DNA of 64,000 bases, taken from assembly GCA_029948255.1 (NCBI GenBank), contig JALIZF010001765.1:62001-126000 (forward strand), in the 5' to 3' direction. This DNA comes from Telmatactis stephensoni (Eukaryota > Cnidaria > Anthozoa > Actiniaria > Isophelliidae). Within the stretch, counting starts at the first letter, position 1; every line of letters begins with the position of its first letter. The position numbers were made by a program, and so were the translations under genes. The notes beneath the pieces are model-generated. The model saw nothing but the letters and a program-made list of their open reading frames with translations. It had not been told where the DNA came from and searched no databases. Of this stretch, positions 1 through 12,954 are shown piece after piece.

Positions 1-441
1 GAAAACAAATATAAACAAGGCTTAAGAGCAAGTTTAAAGCTTTTGAGAGAAGTTTGAGTTTTGACCTCATTCAGTCTCATGAACTCATTCATATTTTTGA
101 CAAGTGGAAAGTCGCAATAGAGGACCAATCCAATGTACACAGTGAGTGCCACTGGACGCTTGTCTGGATTTTAAGCTTCTGTCAATCAAATTGTAACGAC
201 TAGAATTTGTAAAATTTTAGCTTTCTAAATTCAGAAACAAAACAAACTTGAATTTATTGACAGAACATTTAGTATTTTCCGACTTTTGATGTAAATTTAA
301 GCTTGCTTCAGGGAGAACGAATAGTCGGAGCTTTGATTGACGGTAGTCAAAACACTGAAAAAGCCATTCAAGTGTCATCTGCAAAGGCCGCGTAATTTTG
401 AAAATAGGTGTAAAACTTGATTTTAGTTTCATCTTCCTTAC
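1..441. other. unresolved stretch, probably KIF4 intron
   Basis: This lies 3' of the last KIF4 exon I can phase. Possible short open segments exist on the minus strand, for example after an acceptor-like TTTTCAG near 350, but none could be tied to the kinesin by similarity or by a clear donor. No other feature is seen. Confidence 0.4.
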
Positions 442-3400
442 ATGACTGATAGAGCTTTGGCTGTCATTGTGCTGTTCAGTCGGTGGGTCAGCTGTGCAGC
501 TCTCCTAAAAAATGAAAAGTTTTTCAGTGTATCATTATTAGATTACCTCAAAGCAATGATCTACTGATTGGGAAAAAAGGAAAAAAGTGCAAACCTAATC
601 TAGAGATTACCTCAAACTGGTGAAACTTTTTTTGTAGTTCATCTGCCAAGTTGGTCTCTTCAGCTGCTTCAGCAGTAGTTTCTGTCAGGCTGGGCATTAG
701 TTTTACTCTGTTAAGTAAGAGAAGCATATTAAAATAATTGACATAATTATGTTCAAGAAACATTGAACTCTCAAAACATATCAAACTATAGTTCTTACTT
801 TTGATCATTTAGGTAATGTTTTAGTTCATCATACTGTCTTATAATCTTATCTCTTGTCAGTTCAGCCTACATAAATACAATGACATTTGAGCAGTTTATC
901 ACTTCATCTGGATGTCTCCCAGATAATTGGGTCCCCTGTTTTTATTATTGCAGAGAATGCTCTCCTAGATTTGTGGGCTCCCTCTGCTTTCCTTAAATAC
1001 ATATTTGACTCACTCCCTTCTCCCTTCTTCTACAAAATGGGTTCTTATATAGTAAAAGCTATCTAAGATTGTTTTGTACCTGTCCTTTCTCACATAAAAT
1101 GTCAGTGCTCTACTCCATATACTCAATCCATTCTTAAAAGTAATCTCAGACTGATGGGTTCCCTGTGGAACCAGTAAATGCTATCCCAGGTTGTTGGTTA
1201 CCCTGTGCTTTGACATTGAATAACTTACCATTAGAACCTTCTCGTACATATTTGTGTTCTGATTAACAGAATTGTGTAGTTCTTGGCTTAGTTTTAGGTT
1301 TTCTCCCTAAAAAAGACAATTGACTAAACTTTAATCCATGAGAGGTTCCAGTTCCTCAGCCAATTCTAATAACTGGAACCCTAGTCAATTCCATTATTGT
1401 TTTGTATCTAAAAGTTCCCTTCAAAAGGTATAACCAAACAGTATGTTTACCTCCAGCTGTCTAATGCGCTCAGCCAATTCATGTGGGTTGAATCCCATAT
1501 TATTGCTGTAAGGAAAAAGCATTGAAAAGAAGTAGTGCATAAAACACTTAGTTTATTCAAGATATCAGATATGAAATGAAATGAAAACTTTATTTAAGGA
1601 GGAGACCTCATCACCCTTAAGATAAATACTTTAGATTTCACAATTTGCATTATATACCCTTTAATGTCAGGCAGACCACCATTTAGGGTTTGTCCTTGCA
1701 GCAGTTGCAGTTGCAGCATTTGAACCTATTGAAAATCATAAAAGAAAGTGGTGTCGAAGGTCAGATAAAAAAGAGAGTGTGACATTTCAGAAACAGGCAT
1801 TCTCTGGTACAAAACATGGGCCATTTCCCTGGACTCCCCTTCTGAACCTCCATCAGGACCATAATCTCGATCATTCCCATCACAGATCATACAAAAATGT
1901 TCCCTATTCATACCTGTTGTTTGAGTTTTACCATTTCAGCAGCAACAGGGTCCCTGTTTACTATTGGCTTGTTCTTAATTTGTCTGGCACGATCAGCATA
2001 TCGTAAAGTGTTTAAAGTTTCCTCATAATTACTGTCAGCAGGGCTGACACATGCGACCATGACAGTATTACTATTGCCACCTAATGAATCTGTAAAGTTA
2101 ATTAAATTTAATACTCTTGGTCAGTTGAATGGATTGTAACAATCATAGGGTGTGTCCATTAGAACAAACCACCTAATCAAATTCCAATTCTTCTTCTCAA
2201 AGCTAATGTTCTTTACTAGGAAGATGTTGGATTTTGATCAAAAGTGGCAATATGTTGATATTGCAAGTTGCTTTGAATTACCTTGTAAAAGTCTTGTAAG
2301 TTTTGAGTCTCTGTAAGGAACATGAGCATTAGACTTTCTCTGCTCATCACTCAAGGCACTGATGACATTACCAAGAGCAAGAAGGCCTTTGTTAATGTTT
2401 ACTCCTAAGATAAATGCAAACTAAGGTATTAGTTTTAATATTACTGAGTATACTTTATTTTACTACAGCAATTTAAGTCATTGCATGATGATATAATATT
2501 TTTCTAACTTTGATGACATTTTTTCCCTTTTTTTTGTTTGTTTTGTATTGTTGTTTTGTTTTCTTAATTTTGGATTTCTAATCAGTGAGGGTGAAGCTTA
2601 TCAAATCAGCCAAAGATTGACAGATCAAAAAAGCAAATCTCACCATTGAAGTTAGAAAAGGTTATATTACTGTAACATCATTAATTATCAGCATCATCTC
2701 CTTTATCAGTGCTTACCCTCTTTGAATCTTTCTCCTTGGGCATTGGTCCTTTTTGCACGTTCTGATCCAGCTAAGTCCACAAGGTGAAATTTTGCCCTCC
2801 GAAAATCACTGGGAAAAATTACAATAATTCTCAACACCTCTTTGACTCTGAAACTCATCAATATAATCATGTTACTTACCCATCTCCAGTCTTATCCTTT
2901 TGTTCCATTATAATCGAAAAGATTGCATGTGAACGACTTGATGTGAGGTTCATTGCTGTTGCACCAGTTGCTCTGGATGCAGACCCGTTGCACAGAAATT
3001 TGATCATATCTTCACCTGAAGAAACTGGTAACTCTGCAAGCCCTGCAATCTGGAAAAAAATGTGCATGGAATTGGTACACAACGACTATAATTCTAGAAA
3101 TATGATGTCAGCTACATGTATCAAATACAAAATTACTAGATGCTTATTTACCTTTATACCCCCATCAACATCTTCCCTTATAGCTATTTTGTCTGAAAAG
3201 GAAGCTGGATTGAGAAGGTCATGTATTTCTTCGTTATGGATCTGAAAAAAAGGGAAACAAGTTTGCAAACTATATCTTCGATAAATAGCAACTAGAAAAA
3301 TAATATTAACCTGTAGGGACATAAAAAGAATAATTTATTAAGATCTCAAACAGAACAATGCAAATGTTCCAATCCATCTTACCTCGAGAAAGGAGCACTT

Positions 3401-3823
3401 AAGCAGAAATTCTGTTTCTTCTTTTTTCTTCTCAATATGCCCAAAGACATCATTGATTACTCTGGGAATCACACCTTGGATTTCTTGATTATCAGTGTTT
3501 GTACAAGAAGTAAAACTTGTTCCCATTGAGTAGGTCTTGCCTGATCCAGTTTGACCATATGCCAGAACTGTTGCATTGTAACCCTTGAATAGGCCATCCA
3601 ATAAGGGTAAAACTGTCTGGTCATATAGTTCACTCTGTTTTGATAATGTTCCATATACATGATCATATGTAAAAGCCTTGTCATTACCCATGACAACTTG
3701 TGGCTCACCAGGTGTTATATTGATACATTCTTGACACCCCTCTCCTATTTCTTTCGGTAATAGTGGTCTAATTCGAAGAGCCACTCGAACTGGGATTGTC
3801 TTATCAGCACTTGATTCAGGCAT
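442..3823 (-). CDS. KIF4: KIF4-type chromokinesin, N-terminal half (partial; continues past left edge)
   Basis: Plus-end microtubule motor of the kinesin-4 family; KIF4 acts on mitotic chromosome arms and the spindle midzone (family knowledge). Coding exons in transcript order: 3823-3383, 3241-3152, 3049-2880, 2808-2717, 2404-2282, 2089-1914, 1725-1658, 1505-1451, 1306-1229, 866-799, 707-611, 504-442; all have GT-AG borders and keep phase, giving 507 residues. The motor domain shows the P-loop GQTGSGKT (residues 90-97), switch I SSRSHAIF and switch II VDLAGSE, then the neck reading [16 protein letters not shown], which resembles KIF4 more than KIF21 or KIF27. A coiled-coil-like Q/L/E-rich region follows. 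I chose the ATG at 3823 (MPESSADK); it lies 50 nt inside its exon, whose acceptor is at 3874, so upstream exon sequence is 5'UTR. The rest of the coiled coil and the Cys-rich tail must lie outside the window; I could not resolve exons in 1-441. Confidence 0.9.
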
Positions 3824-4678
3824 ATTTAATAACAATTTAGATAATTTAAAGTAAATCAGACAAAATTGAGAACCTGAAAACAAGCAAACAACAACGTTAT
3901 TGGAGATGTAATACGTTTTAATTTGGGTATATCCATGGCAATGGTTTCTTGTGCATTTGTGTAATTGAATCTAAGTCTTATGACGGATTTAAGCAAGCTA
4001 TAAATAACTTAGCTATTTAATTTATTCCCAATTCAATTTAATCTAATTTAAGAATAACACCTATTAATTTATTATTATTATTATAATTATTTATTTCCAT
4101 ATTTTTTTTTCAAGCTGTGAGCTATAGGCAAATCTGACCACATCCATGTAATGGGAAACTTTTATGGATTAAAGTTGTAGATGTAGATCCCATCCCTATA
4201 GACAATATCCTCTACTCACGCTACAGCACGTACTTGTCGGACGTTTTCTTGCAGGGCAGGGGAACTAAGAGATATTTGAAGTCTTAATCGACAGATTTTT
4301 TTAAGTCTGTGTTTATTTGTCTTCAATATACACGGTCCCGGGACATGGTCAAATCAATTAAATTCGGTTCTGTGCCGCCTCATGTCATGTTCAGAACATA
4401 TTCGAATATCTTTCGTTTTGTTAGCAAAGACTGTCCACGCACAATACAACGTCGTACTGATTCAATTTTAAAAAGGATACAATGCTGATCTGCTACAATA
4501 ACTCACAAGACGGCAGTTCAAGAAAAATGTCAAATATTATTAAACGACATGATCATGAAATCGAACACAAGATCAACACACAACAAGCGAGACAGAAAAT
4601 GTGTGTCAGACCAATTTGTCGTACGTAAAACAGATCAGTGTTAGACCTATGAATTATAGACAAAATTTAAACACTCAC

Positions 4679-4790
4679 CTTCAGTTAATTCCCTCTATTC
4701 TTGAAAATCACTAAAATATTCCTTGAAGCGTGTTGTCTAAAAATTCAAAATAACCGCCCAACGATTACCCAGAATGCATCACTCTCGAGT
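4679..4790 (-). other. KIF4: KIF4 5' untranslated first exon (predicted)
   Basis: On the minus strand a good donor (GAAG|GTGAGTG, GT at 4678-4677) ends an exon that carries no start codon for the kinesin. It would splice to the acceptor at 3874, 50 nt upstream of the ATG. The upstream end is a guess, placed at the local rise in GC and CpG near 4790. A transcript would be needed to fix the start site. Confidence 0.5.
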
Positions 4791-5473
4791 TCGAGCCCGC
4801 GCTCGGGGTGTTTTGATCAGCGACCTACTTCATAAGTGAAGTTTTCTACAGTTTGTGTCATCGGAATTTCCTCCCAATGAAACTACGTTTTTATTTACTT
4901 TTGAGGCATAAACGGCTTCTTTGGTTGATCCAGTAAGGTGAGGATGTATGTACTTGTTGTGTTGCTCTGTTATTTGTCCTTGTATTCCTCGCAGATGGTT
5001 ATCGACTGGGTCTGGTAACTTCGTCATCGACATCTGCACGGAAATGCATGTTACCTCCCCGAAGCAGAAATCGAAATATTTTACTGAAAGATTAACTAGA
5101 TTTCAGTTTTCGTCGAGCAATAATAATTTGGAAAAAAAGTTATGTTTATCTCGATTGATGGAGACCTATATCTCGTTTATTAACAATTTATTTAGTTACA
5201 TGTACTACTCCAGCTGTATTGAGTATGCAAGGCTCTGTCAGAATGACTGATAAATGTAAGCTATTACACAACGTTTAAACCTCCATTAATACGGACTGTT
5301 ACATTCATCTTAAGTGGCATTTACCACTGCGTGTATAACGTTACAATCATTAAACTACAGTCGGTATTTGGCTTCACGTAGGGAAGAGATGTGGTCTATA
5401 AATAATGTAAATATTATCTATTTAGGAATAACGGGATGATATAGTAAAAGGCAGTTATATTCATTGATAAAGC
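4791..5473. promoter_or_regulatory. divergent intergenic region between KIF4 and SH3D19
   Basis: The two genes are head-to-head, with about 0.7 kb between the predicted KIF4 5' exon and the SH3D19 start codon. The KIF4-proximal end is CpG-rich around 4780-4815 (CTCGAGTTCGAGCCCGCGCT), in contrast to the AT-rich surroundings. No TATA box is evident. A shared bidirectional promoter is inferred from geometry only; part of the stretch is probably SH3D19 5'UTR. Confidence 0.4.
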
Positions 5474-8400
5474 ATGAGTACCAAGCCACCACCACCTCCA
5501 AGACCAGACCTTGAATCAGATAGGTACATTATATGTTAATGGACTATCATCGACAATAAAAAGGAACAGTTTTCTTTATCATGTTTCCCCATATTAATCC
5601 TTTGGGTATTGTCTTATAAGACCTACCTGTGAGTTCCATTATTTTGGAAAGGAGGTGTTGAAAATAGGCAGAATCAACAAAGGTTGCCTATCCAGGCACT
5701 TTCCCTTTCACAATTCCTTACCCCTCTCCCATTTTCCACGCAAGTGCTGAGATGAGATTTGCAAATATCCCTGTCATTCCAAAGTTTAGAAATATGTTCC
5801 AATTTGTGTTTTTTTAGCATTTTTACATGTAATTTGAATGAAAAAAGCCCACAAAGTTCTAAAGCCAGCAATACACGTTGCAATTTTTTCCTCACACTTG
5901 CAATGCAATTTTAGGGATTTTGTTGTGAGAAAAAAATTGCTGAGTGTATCATATATATAACAACTTTATTTGCAAATAACAATTGACTAATAAAAAAATA
6001 ACAATTGACTAATAAAATAACAATTGACTAATAATGCAAATAGGGTGTCAGCAGGGAGGAACTAAATCCCCATATCATGTCTCGCAACATAGGCAGCAAT
6101 GATGTCTCAAAGCAAAAAAATTGTTGCAGAAAGTTCAAAAGTTTGAACTTTTCTCTGCAACACTTTAAACATGCATGCTTTCCTGCTTGTACTGAATGTC
6201 GCAGAGTGTTGACAGACACTGCAAATTTTCTCTGCAACAAAATCCCCAAAATTGCATTGCCAGCTCAAGAAAAAATTGCAGTGTGTATTGCCGGCTTAAT
6301 TCTGTGTTTTGTGAAACAAGCACATTACAGAAAAGTGTGTGGTGCAAAACAAGTGAATCACCTTAATTAAGATCCACAGGCAAGATGTATCACACTCCAT
6401 ATGTTCCTATCTATGGATGTATTTTTTGGTCTGATTCACTTGTCATTTTTGGGGTGGGGCCCATGCACATCTATACGAGTCCTTGACAGGTTTGTGTCAG
6501 CACCATTTATATTTTTCAGATAAAAATAATTTTGCTGAAGTTGTAATAATGTTTACAGGGGCAGATCCAGGATTATCTTCAGGAGGGGGTGCACCATCAT
6601 ATGAATTGGAAACTCCAATTTATTCCAAGATTTTGAAAATTATTGAGAAAAACGGACTCAAAGTCATCTCAGGAGGGGGTGTGCACCCCCTGCACCCCTC
6701 CCCTAAATCCGCCCCTGATTTATTTTGAAACTGTTTCATGCTCTATTTAGCTCAGCACCACCTCCCAAGCAACCCAAGGGAGCCCCACCACCAATACCTT
6801 TAAGAACAGATCTGGGAGAGGGTGAAAATGTCAATGCATCCAATACTCCTGTTCCAAAGATTCCTCCTGCTACTCTACCAAAGAGAACAGGCAGCAAGAA
6901 GTAAGTACAATTGATGCAATGATTCTTAAATTCAGAGTATATCTAAAACATTACTTATTTTCTAGGTTACATGGAAGGCCAGAAATATCAATTATTTCAG
7001 CTCAGCCAATGATAGGCACTGGTGCATTTACACCTTTTGAACAGCATTCTGGCACCAAGTCAACATTTGCTCAAGAACCTGAATCTGCACATGTTCCAGT
7101 GTCTTTTCCATCAGAGAACACTAAATCAACCACTGCTCCATTGAGTTCTGCCCCAATTCCAGGCCCTCAAAGTACAAATAAGCCTTCTTCACCATCTGTT
7201 CCTGCTCCAATTCCTGGTCCTACAACTAAGCCTTCTTCACCTTCTGTTGCCGCTCCAATTCCTGGTCCTCCAATTGCAAGTAAGCCAGCACCATCTGTTA
7301 CTGGTCCTGCAACTACATTCAAGCCAGCAACTTTTGCTCCACCTAAAATTCCTGGTCCTCCAACTGCATTTAAGCCAGCAACTTCTGCTTCACCTCCAAT
7401 TCTTAGTCCTCCAACATCAACTAAGCCAGCCCCCTCTGTTCCTGGTCCAACTCCTGGTCCTCAAACACCAATAGAACCAGCACCTTCTGTTCCTGGTCCT
7501 ATTACCCCTAGCAGACCAGCTCCTACATATCCTCAACCTACTACGGCAGAAGATCAAACTAACATACTAAAACCAGCTGGTAACAGCTCTCCATCACTCC
7601 AGAAAGTACCAAAAAGTTCAAAGTCAAGGGCTCCTCCTCAAAGACCCAAGTCAAAGCCTGTGTGTGACCCAACTCTAACTGGTGATGTATTGTCTGCTAA
7701 TTTAGGCATTCAAAACACAGAGGCCGAAAAACCAGGAGAACCAGTTGCACCAAAGAGAAAGAAAAATAAACCAAACAAGACTCCACAGGACAGTGAATTT
7801 GATCCAATGAAAGATTTTGGCGTGAGTAATTCAGCTTTTCAAGAATTTGAACCAAGTCATACTGATGATTTATTTCAACATATTGTGGTTGAAGAAATGA
7901 AAAAAGAAGAGTCTAGTGCTGCAAATTCCAAAAAATCTAAACCTTTTCCAACTGTGATTAGGACCAAACCCAATGGAAAAGAAAATACAAGTACTGGAAT
8001 TACTACAACTCAAGAAAAAGAAGTGAATACTAAAGATGTAAACACAAGTAGACCTAAAAATACCAAGCCAACTGTCATTAAACCCCAGGGTAAAACTAAA
8101 CCACCATCACCCCCATCAAAGAAAGCTAAAGACGATTATGCACAGCTAGCAGATGAACCAAACACAGACAATCCAGTTCAGATACCAAGCACTTCAGCTG
8201 TAACAATTGAACCTGGATCTCAACAAGTTACATTTAAATCTAAAAGCAAACCAACTATTATCATACCAAAAGGAAAAAAGGATCCATCTGACAACAAGGA
8301 CACTAAGAAAAGCGATATTACTTCTCCATCATCTAGTCAGACACCAGAATCAAATATAGTAGATAATGAAAGTAAAACTTCTAATACAGTAGAGCAGGCT

Positions 8401-11400
8401 GTAAAGCCAAAGAGAATGCCTAGCATAATAAGGCCTAACAGACCAAAGAAGGAGAAAAATGCACCTAATGTCCCACAAAATTCCAGAGGAATGCCTGAAG
8501 GACAAAGTCAAGAGACTTCACAAAGCCAGCCTAAGTTAATGCCTGCTAGAAAAGCCCCTCCAAGGCCAAGCCCCCCAAAACCTGGACCTCCAAGACCAGG
8601 CCCTCCAAAAAGAACATCCAATGAACCTGTTAATACCCAGCCTAGAATGCCACCTCCTGGAACAGTAGCCACTGAGGTGAGGCAACAAGAACACAGCCAG
8701 AAAGCTAAAGCCCCAAGGCCAATGACTATTGGTAAGGATAAGGAATCAGAGGACCTCAAGGCAACTGAAAAAAGCAAGAAAAAAGATCAGCGAACAGTTG
8801 TGTCATCTGTCATTACCACAAAGATTGAGCCATCTGCTATTGCATTGTATGATTATGTAGCATCATGTCCAGATGATCTTTCTTTCAAGGTAAAGCATTG
8901 TTTTTGACTCATTACCAAATCTTATGAAAAGTAATGCTGCAGCATTTTGTCAGTCACTATCAACCCAATTCTATTGAGTAGCAATATTTCCTAGTGTATA
9001 GTCATTGTTTTCATTTTTAGGGGGGATAGAGGGCAGGCTATGTTTTTCCTTACCTAGATAAGGGGAAGGGAGCAACTGCCTTCTCTGCCTGGTTGCATTA
9101 TGTATTAAGCCCTGATGTTAAGTTAGAACTTTTGATGTATTTCATTGAAATTATTTTAGGCTGGAGATGAAATATTTCTTGTGAAAAAAATCAATCAAGA
9201 GTGGTACATTGGACGGTGTAATGGTTGTGAAGGGATGATGCCAATAAAGTTTGTTGAGATTATAGAGGATTTGCCTCCAGAACCAGAACAACCTGTTTCC
9301 TCCAAGGTAACAAAAGCTTCACTGAGCAAGCCAATTTGAGAAACCTATAATGTTAGAGAAAAGTATATAGAAAAGTTCTCTTACCACTTACTGACACCTT
9401 ACTAACCACTTACTGACACCTTACTAACCACTTACTGACACCTTACCAATCACTTACTGACACCTTACTAACCACTTACTGACACCTTACTAACCACTTA
9501 CTGACACCTTACTAACCACTTACTGACACCTTACCAACCACTTACTGACACCTTGCCAACCACTTACTGACACCTTACTAACCACTTACTGACACCTTAC
9601 TAGCCACTTACTGACACCTTACTAACCACTTACTGACACCTTACTAACCACTTACTGACACCTTACCAACCACTTACTGACACCTTGCCAACCACTTACT
9701 GACACCTTACTAACCACTTACTGACACCTTACCAACCACTTACTGACACCTTACCTACCAGTTACTGACACCTTACTAACCACTTACTGACACCTTACCA
9801 ACCAATTACTGACATCTTACCAACCACTTACTGACACCTTACTAACCACTTACTGACACCTTACTAACCACTTACCGACACCTTACCAATCACTTACTGA
9901 CACCTTATCAACCACTTACTGACACTACATGTATACCAACCACTTACTGGCACTTTACCAACCACTTACTAACACCTTACCAACAACTTACTGGCACCTT
10001 ACCAACCACCTACTGACAACTTACCAACAACTTACTGACAACTTAACAGCCAGTTAACTACTGACACCTTGTTGCTGTTTATGATTATTATGATTTTTTT
10101 TGTAGTTCCATGTATAGCATATTATGTTTTCCAAAAGCCTCTATTTTACAACAAATTATCTGATAAATTGTTGTTTGTTTTCTTGATAGGCTTCTTCTTA
10201 TAATCCTCCATCACTGAATACTATGGTATTATATGATTTCCAAGCTCAGTCTCATGATGAACTTACTCTCCATGCAGGAGACATGGTTCAGCTACTTGAA
10301 ATAGTGAATGATGATTGGCTGAAAGGAAAGTTTAATGGAATAACTGGAATTTTTCCAGCCAATTTTGTGGACCTCAGTGAAGATATGAAACAAAAACTTT
10401 TGCATCCGAAAAAAGACTCTAAACATATGAACATTGGCCAGGAAAATCCACAAAAAAATACTAATGTAATGATTACTTCTTGGCCAAGGTGTAAGGCAAT
10501 ATATGATTATCACACAGACAATGCGGATGACTTGAGATTTGATAAAGATGATATTATAAAACTTGTTGAAAGAATTAATGTTGAATGGTTAAAAGGTGAG
10601 ATACATGGGACAACTGGAATGTTTCCTGCAGCATATGTTGAAATCATAGAAGACTTGAAAGTAGTGCCACCAACAAGTTCTAAAAAAGGTAACATTTTTT
10701 TATTTTTGTGACATTTGTATAATAATGGCTCAAAATGAAAAGTACACACTGCAGAATCACCTTACCCACTGTACAGCTGTATTACCAACCACTTACTGAC
10801 ACCTTACCAATCACTTACTGACACCTTACCAACCGTTTACTGACACCTTACCAATCACTTACTGACACCTTACCAGTCACTTACTGACACCTTACCAATC
10901 ACTTGCTGACACCTTACCAACCACTTGCTGACACCTTACCAATCACTTGCTGACACCTTACCAACCACTTACTGACACCTCTCCAACCACTTACTGACAC
11001 CTTACCAACCACTTACTGACACCTTACCAACCACTTACTGACACCTTACCAACCACTTACTGACACCTTCCCAACCACTTACTAACACCTTCCCAACCAC
11101 TTACTGACACCTTACCAATCACTTACTAACACCTTACCAACCACTTTCTAACACCTTACCAACCACTTACTGACACCTTACCAATCACTTACTAACACCT
11201 TACCAACCACTTACTGACACCTTACCAACCACTTACTGCAACTTACCAACCACTTACTGACACCTTACCAACCACTTACTAACACCTTATTATCCTTTTA
11301 CTGTTCCCTTACCAACAACGTACTGACACCTTACCAACCAGTTAACTTTATAACCAATAATACTACAATACAATACAATACAATACAATAACTTTATTAT

Positions 11401-12832
11401 TGGTACTTTGGTATTTTCATACATGAGTATACTGATACTGATACAACCAGTTACTGACATCTCACCAACCAGTCACTGATGGACATTACCAATTACTTGA
11501 CATTTGGATTGATACACTTAATCCTATGGACAGGGGATTTGTACTCAATACTTTTAAATTTATTTATTAGTTGCAGGTAGCCAAGTACTGATACATTTTG
11601 TTACATGCTAATTTTTACAGGTGCGTCAAATTTTCCTGTTGCCAAAGCTCTACATGATTACCTCAGTAATACAGAAGGTGATTTATCATTCAGAGAAGGA
11701 GATATGATTACTGTTGTTGGTAAAATCAGTGATGAATGGTTGGAAGGAGAGCTAAGTGGACACAGAGGAATATTTCCATCTTCATTTATAGAAAATGTAG
11801 GAGCACCCATGCAGTCCACAGGTAAAAAGAAATTAAACCTTTTATTCATTATTTAATCAATACTTGATTGATCTATCTAATGATTCCATGAAACATCAAA
11901 CTTTGTTTGGATACACTTGTCACTGGATAAAGCCAACCTCTGAGTAACAAATAGAATATAGATCTAAACATTATGTTTGTAAAAAGGAATGAATTATTGC
12001 TCTCATGACTGATTGAGGCATTATGTTAAGAAAAGATAATTTCACTTCTCAGGTAAATTTGTGCCACAAGATCATTTGCTGCCAAAAGGCAGAGCTCTTT
12101 ATGACTTTACTGGGGAATCTGACCAAGAGCTGACATTTAAGGTGAGTGATAAAAATACCTTTCTTTGACATTTAAAACTATCCACATGATTTATGACCAA
12201 ATCAGTCTTCTTATTCATAACTCATATACTAACAGTTTAGAGGAGATATTAGAATTATTGATCAGACGTCATCTTACTATAATAATTATTGAATGACATG
12301 CATTGGATAGACAACACTCTTGGGAATCCAGGGGTATTGTTCTGTCAGTTATAGTGAACAATTTGCATTGTACGGTAAGTGGTGGGTACCTGATTTCATT
12401 GTCCACTTACCATTATCTTACCATTACCTTACTGTCACCTTACCATCACCTTACCATTACCTTACCGTTACCTTACCAACCACTTATTACTGTTATCTTA
12501 CTGACCAATTATCAACCACTTATTGTATGGGCCACTTACCAACCACTTATAGGCCACTTTCCAACCACTTTCCATCCAATTACTGACCACTTATAACCAA
12601 CCTCTTACCAACCACTTACTGTATGTGCAGATTGTTCACTTTTACCATTCTCTCCCTCATCTCACAACTGAGCATTACTAGAAGCAAGTTTGATTATTAA
12701 CTATTTTGACAGACTGGAGATGAAATCCTGTTATTACAGCAAATCAATGAAGATTGGATGGAAGGGGAATTCAATAACCACATTGGACAATTCCCATCTG
12801 CCTTTATAGAAATATTGGTTCCTTTGCCTTAA
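5474..12832 (+). CDS. SH3D19: SH3D19-like adaptor with five SH3 domains
   Basis: Eight coding exons: 5474-5523, 6751-6900, 6966-8889, 9160-9306, 10190-10688, 11621-11821, 12053-12141, 12713-12832. All phases agree, giving 1059 residues. The N-terminus is MSTKPPPPPPRPDLESDS. One giant 1.9-kb exon encodes a low-complexity Pro/Ser/Thr/Lys region with many PxxP motifs (residues about 67-690). Five SH3 domains follow, at about 691-745, 769-823, 857-912, 930-985 and 1003-1059, each with an ALYDY-type start, a DDW/EW-type motif and a G-x-FP-x-x-F/YVE end. This order (proline-rich N-terminus, five C-terminal SH3 domains) matches vertebrate SH3D19/Eve-1, which binds ADAM metalloprotease tails and links to endocytosis and actin (family knowledge). 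Introns 4, 5 and 7 hold the same minisatellite. The stop is TAA at 12830. Confidence 0.88.
5861..6297. mobile_element. MITE-like element with ~63-bp terminal inverted repeats (SH3D19 intron 1)
   Basis: Positions 5861-5924 pair with 6235-6297 as an imperfect inverted repeat. The outermost bases are AAGCCAGCAATACAC on the left and GTGTATTGCCGGCTT on the right. The interior carries a second small palindrome near 6127-6155 and a three-copy tandem repeat. It has no transposase ORF, so it is non-autonomous. The superfamily was not assigned because no clear target duplication was found. Confidence 0.65.
5976..6034 (+). repeat. short tandem repeat, three copies of ~20 bp
   Basis: The motif ATAACAATTGACTAATAAA occurs three times with small length differences in its A-tract. 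It lies inside the MITE-like element of SH3D19 intron 1. Confidence 0.85.
6556..6717 (+). mobile_element. short inverted-repeat element, CAGGGGCGGAT family, copy 1
   Basis: It begins CAGGGGCAGATCCAGGATTA and ends AAATCCGCCCCTG, so the termini are inverted copies of one another. The interior holds paired GGAGGGGGTG blocks. Related copies lie at 38436-38613 (reverse order) and 44787-44870 (5' half). About 160 bp, noncoding, in SH3D19 intron 1 just ahead of exon 2. Confidence 0.7.
9381..10046 (+). repeat. 22-bp minisatellite array in SH3D19 intron 4
   Basis: About 30 head-to-tail copies of a 22-bp unit with core CTTACTGACACCTTAC followed by TAACCA or CAACCA. Copies are near-identical in the middle and degenerate at the 3' end. 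The sense-strand unit contains neither GT nor AG, and it carries TACTGAC and TACTAAC, both good branch-point consensus matches. Confidence 0.97.
10781..11342 (+). repeat. 22-bp minisatellite array in SH3D19 intron 5
   Basis: About 25 copies of the same 22-bp unit and in the same orientation as the intron 4 array, with more substitutions (TTACCAATCAC and TTACCAACCAC variants). The two arrays are separated by the exon encoding SH3 domains 2 and 3. Confidence 0.97.
11364..11390 (+). repeat. (ACAAT)n pentanucleotide run
   Basis: Five tandem copies of ACAAT followed by AACTTTATTATT. A similar string (short ACAAT run, then ACTTTATTATT) appears near 29696-29722. This could be the shared 3' tail of a retroelement, but the flanks were not long enough to prove that. 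Confidence 0.7.
12392..12625 (+). repeat. degenerate minisatellite in SH3D19 intron 7
   Basis: Diverged copies of ACCTTACCATTACC, CCACTTATT and related blocks. It is clearly related to the CTTAC/ACCA unit of introns 4 and 5, but without a fixed period. It lies in the intron that splits SH3 domain 5. Confidence 0.8.
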
Positions 12833-12948
12833 AAATACAATACATTCCTATTACCTGGTGAATTTTCTCTGACCACACACAGCTAGATCTTGTCTTTCTC
12901 TAGAGATAACAATATGAGAAATAGAGAGGACTTCAAACTTCAGGATAA

Positions 12949-12954
12949 AATAAA
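12949..12954 (+). terminator. candidate poly(A) signal of SH3D19
   Basis: AATAAA 117 nt after the SH3D19 stop codon; the first canonical hexamer downstream. Confidence 0.55.

Noticed and set aside
4948..5250. 100-codon ORF between KIF4 and SH3D19
   Set aside because: No family resemblance, and biased composition of translated AT-rich DNA; more likely 5'UTR or promoter.
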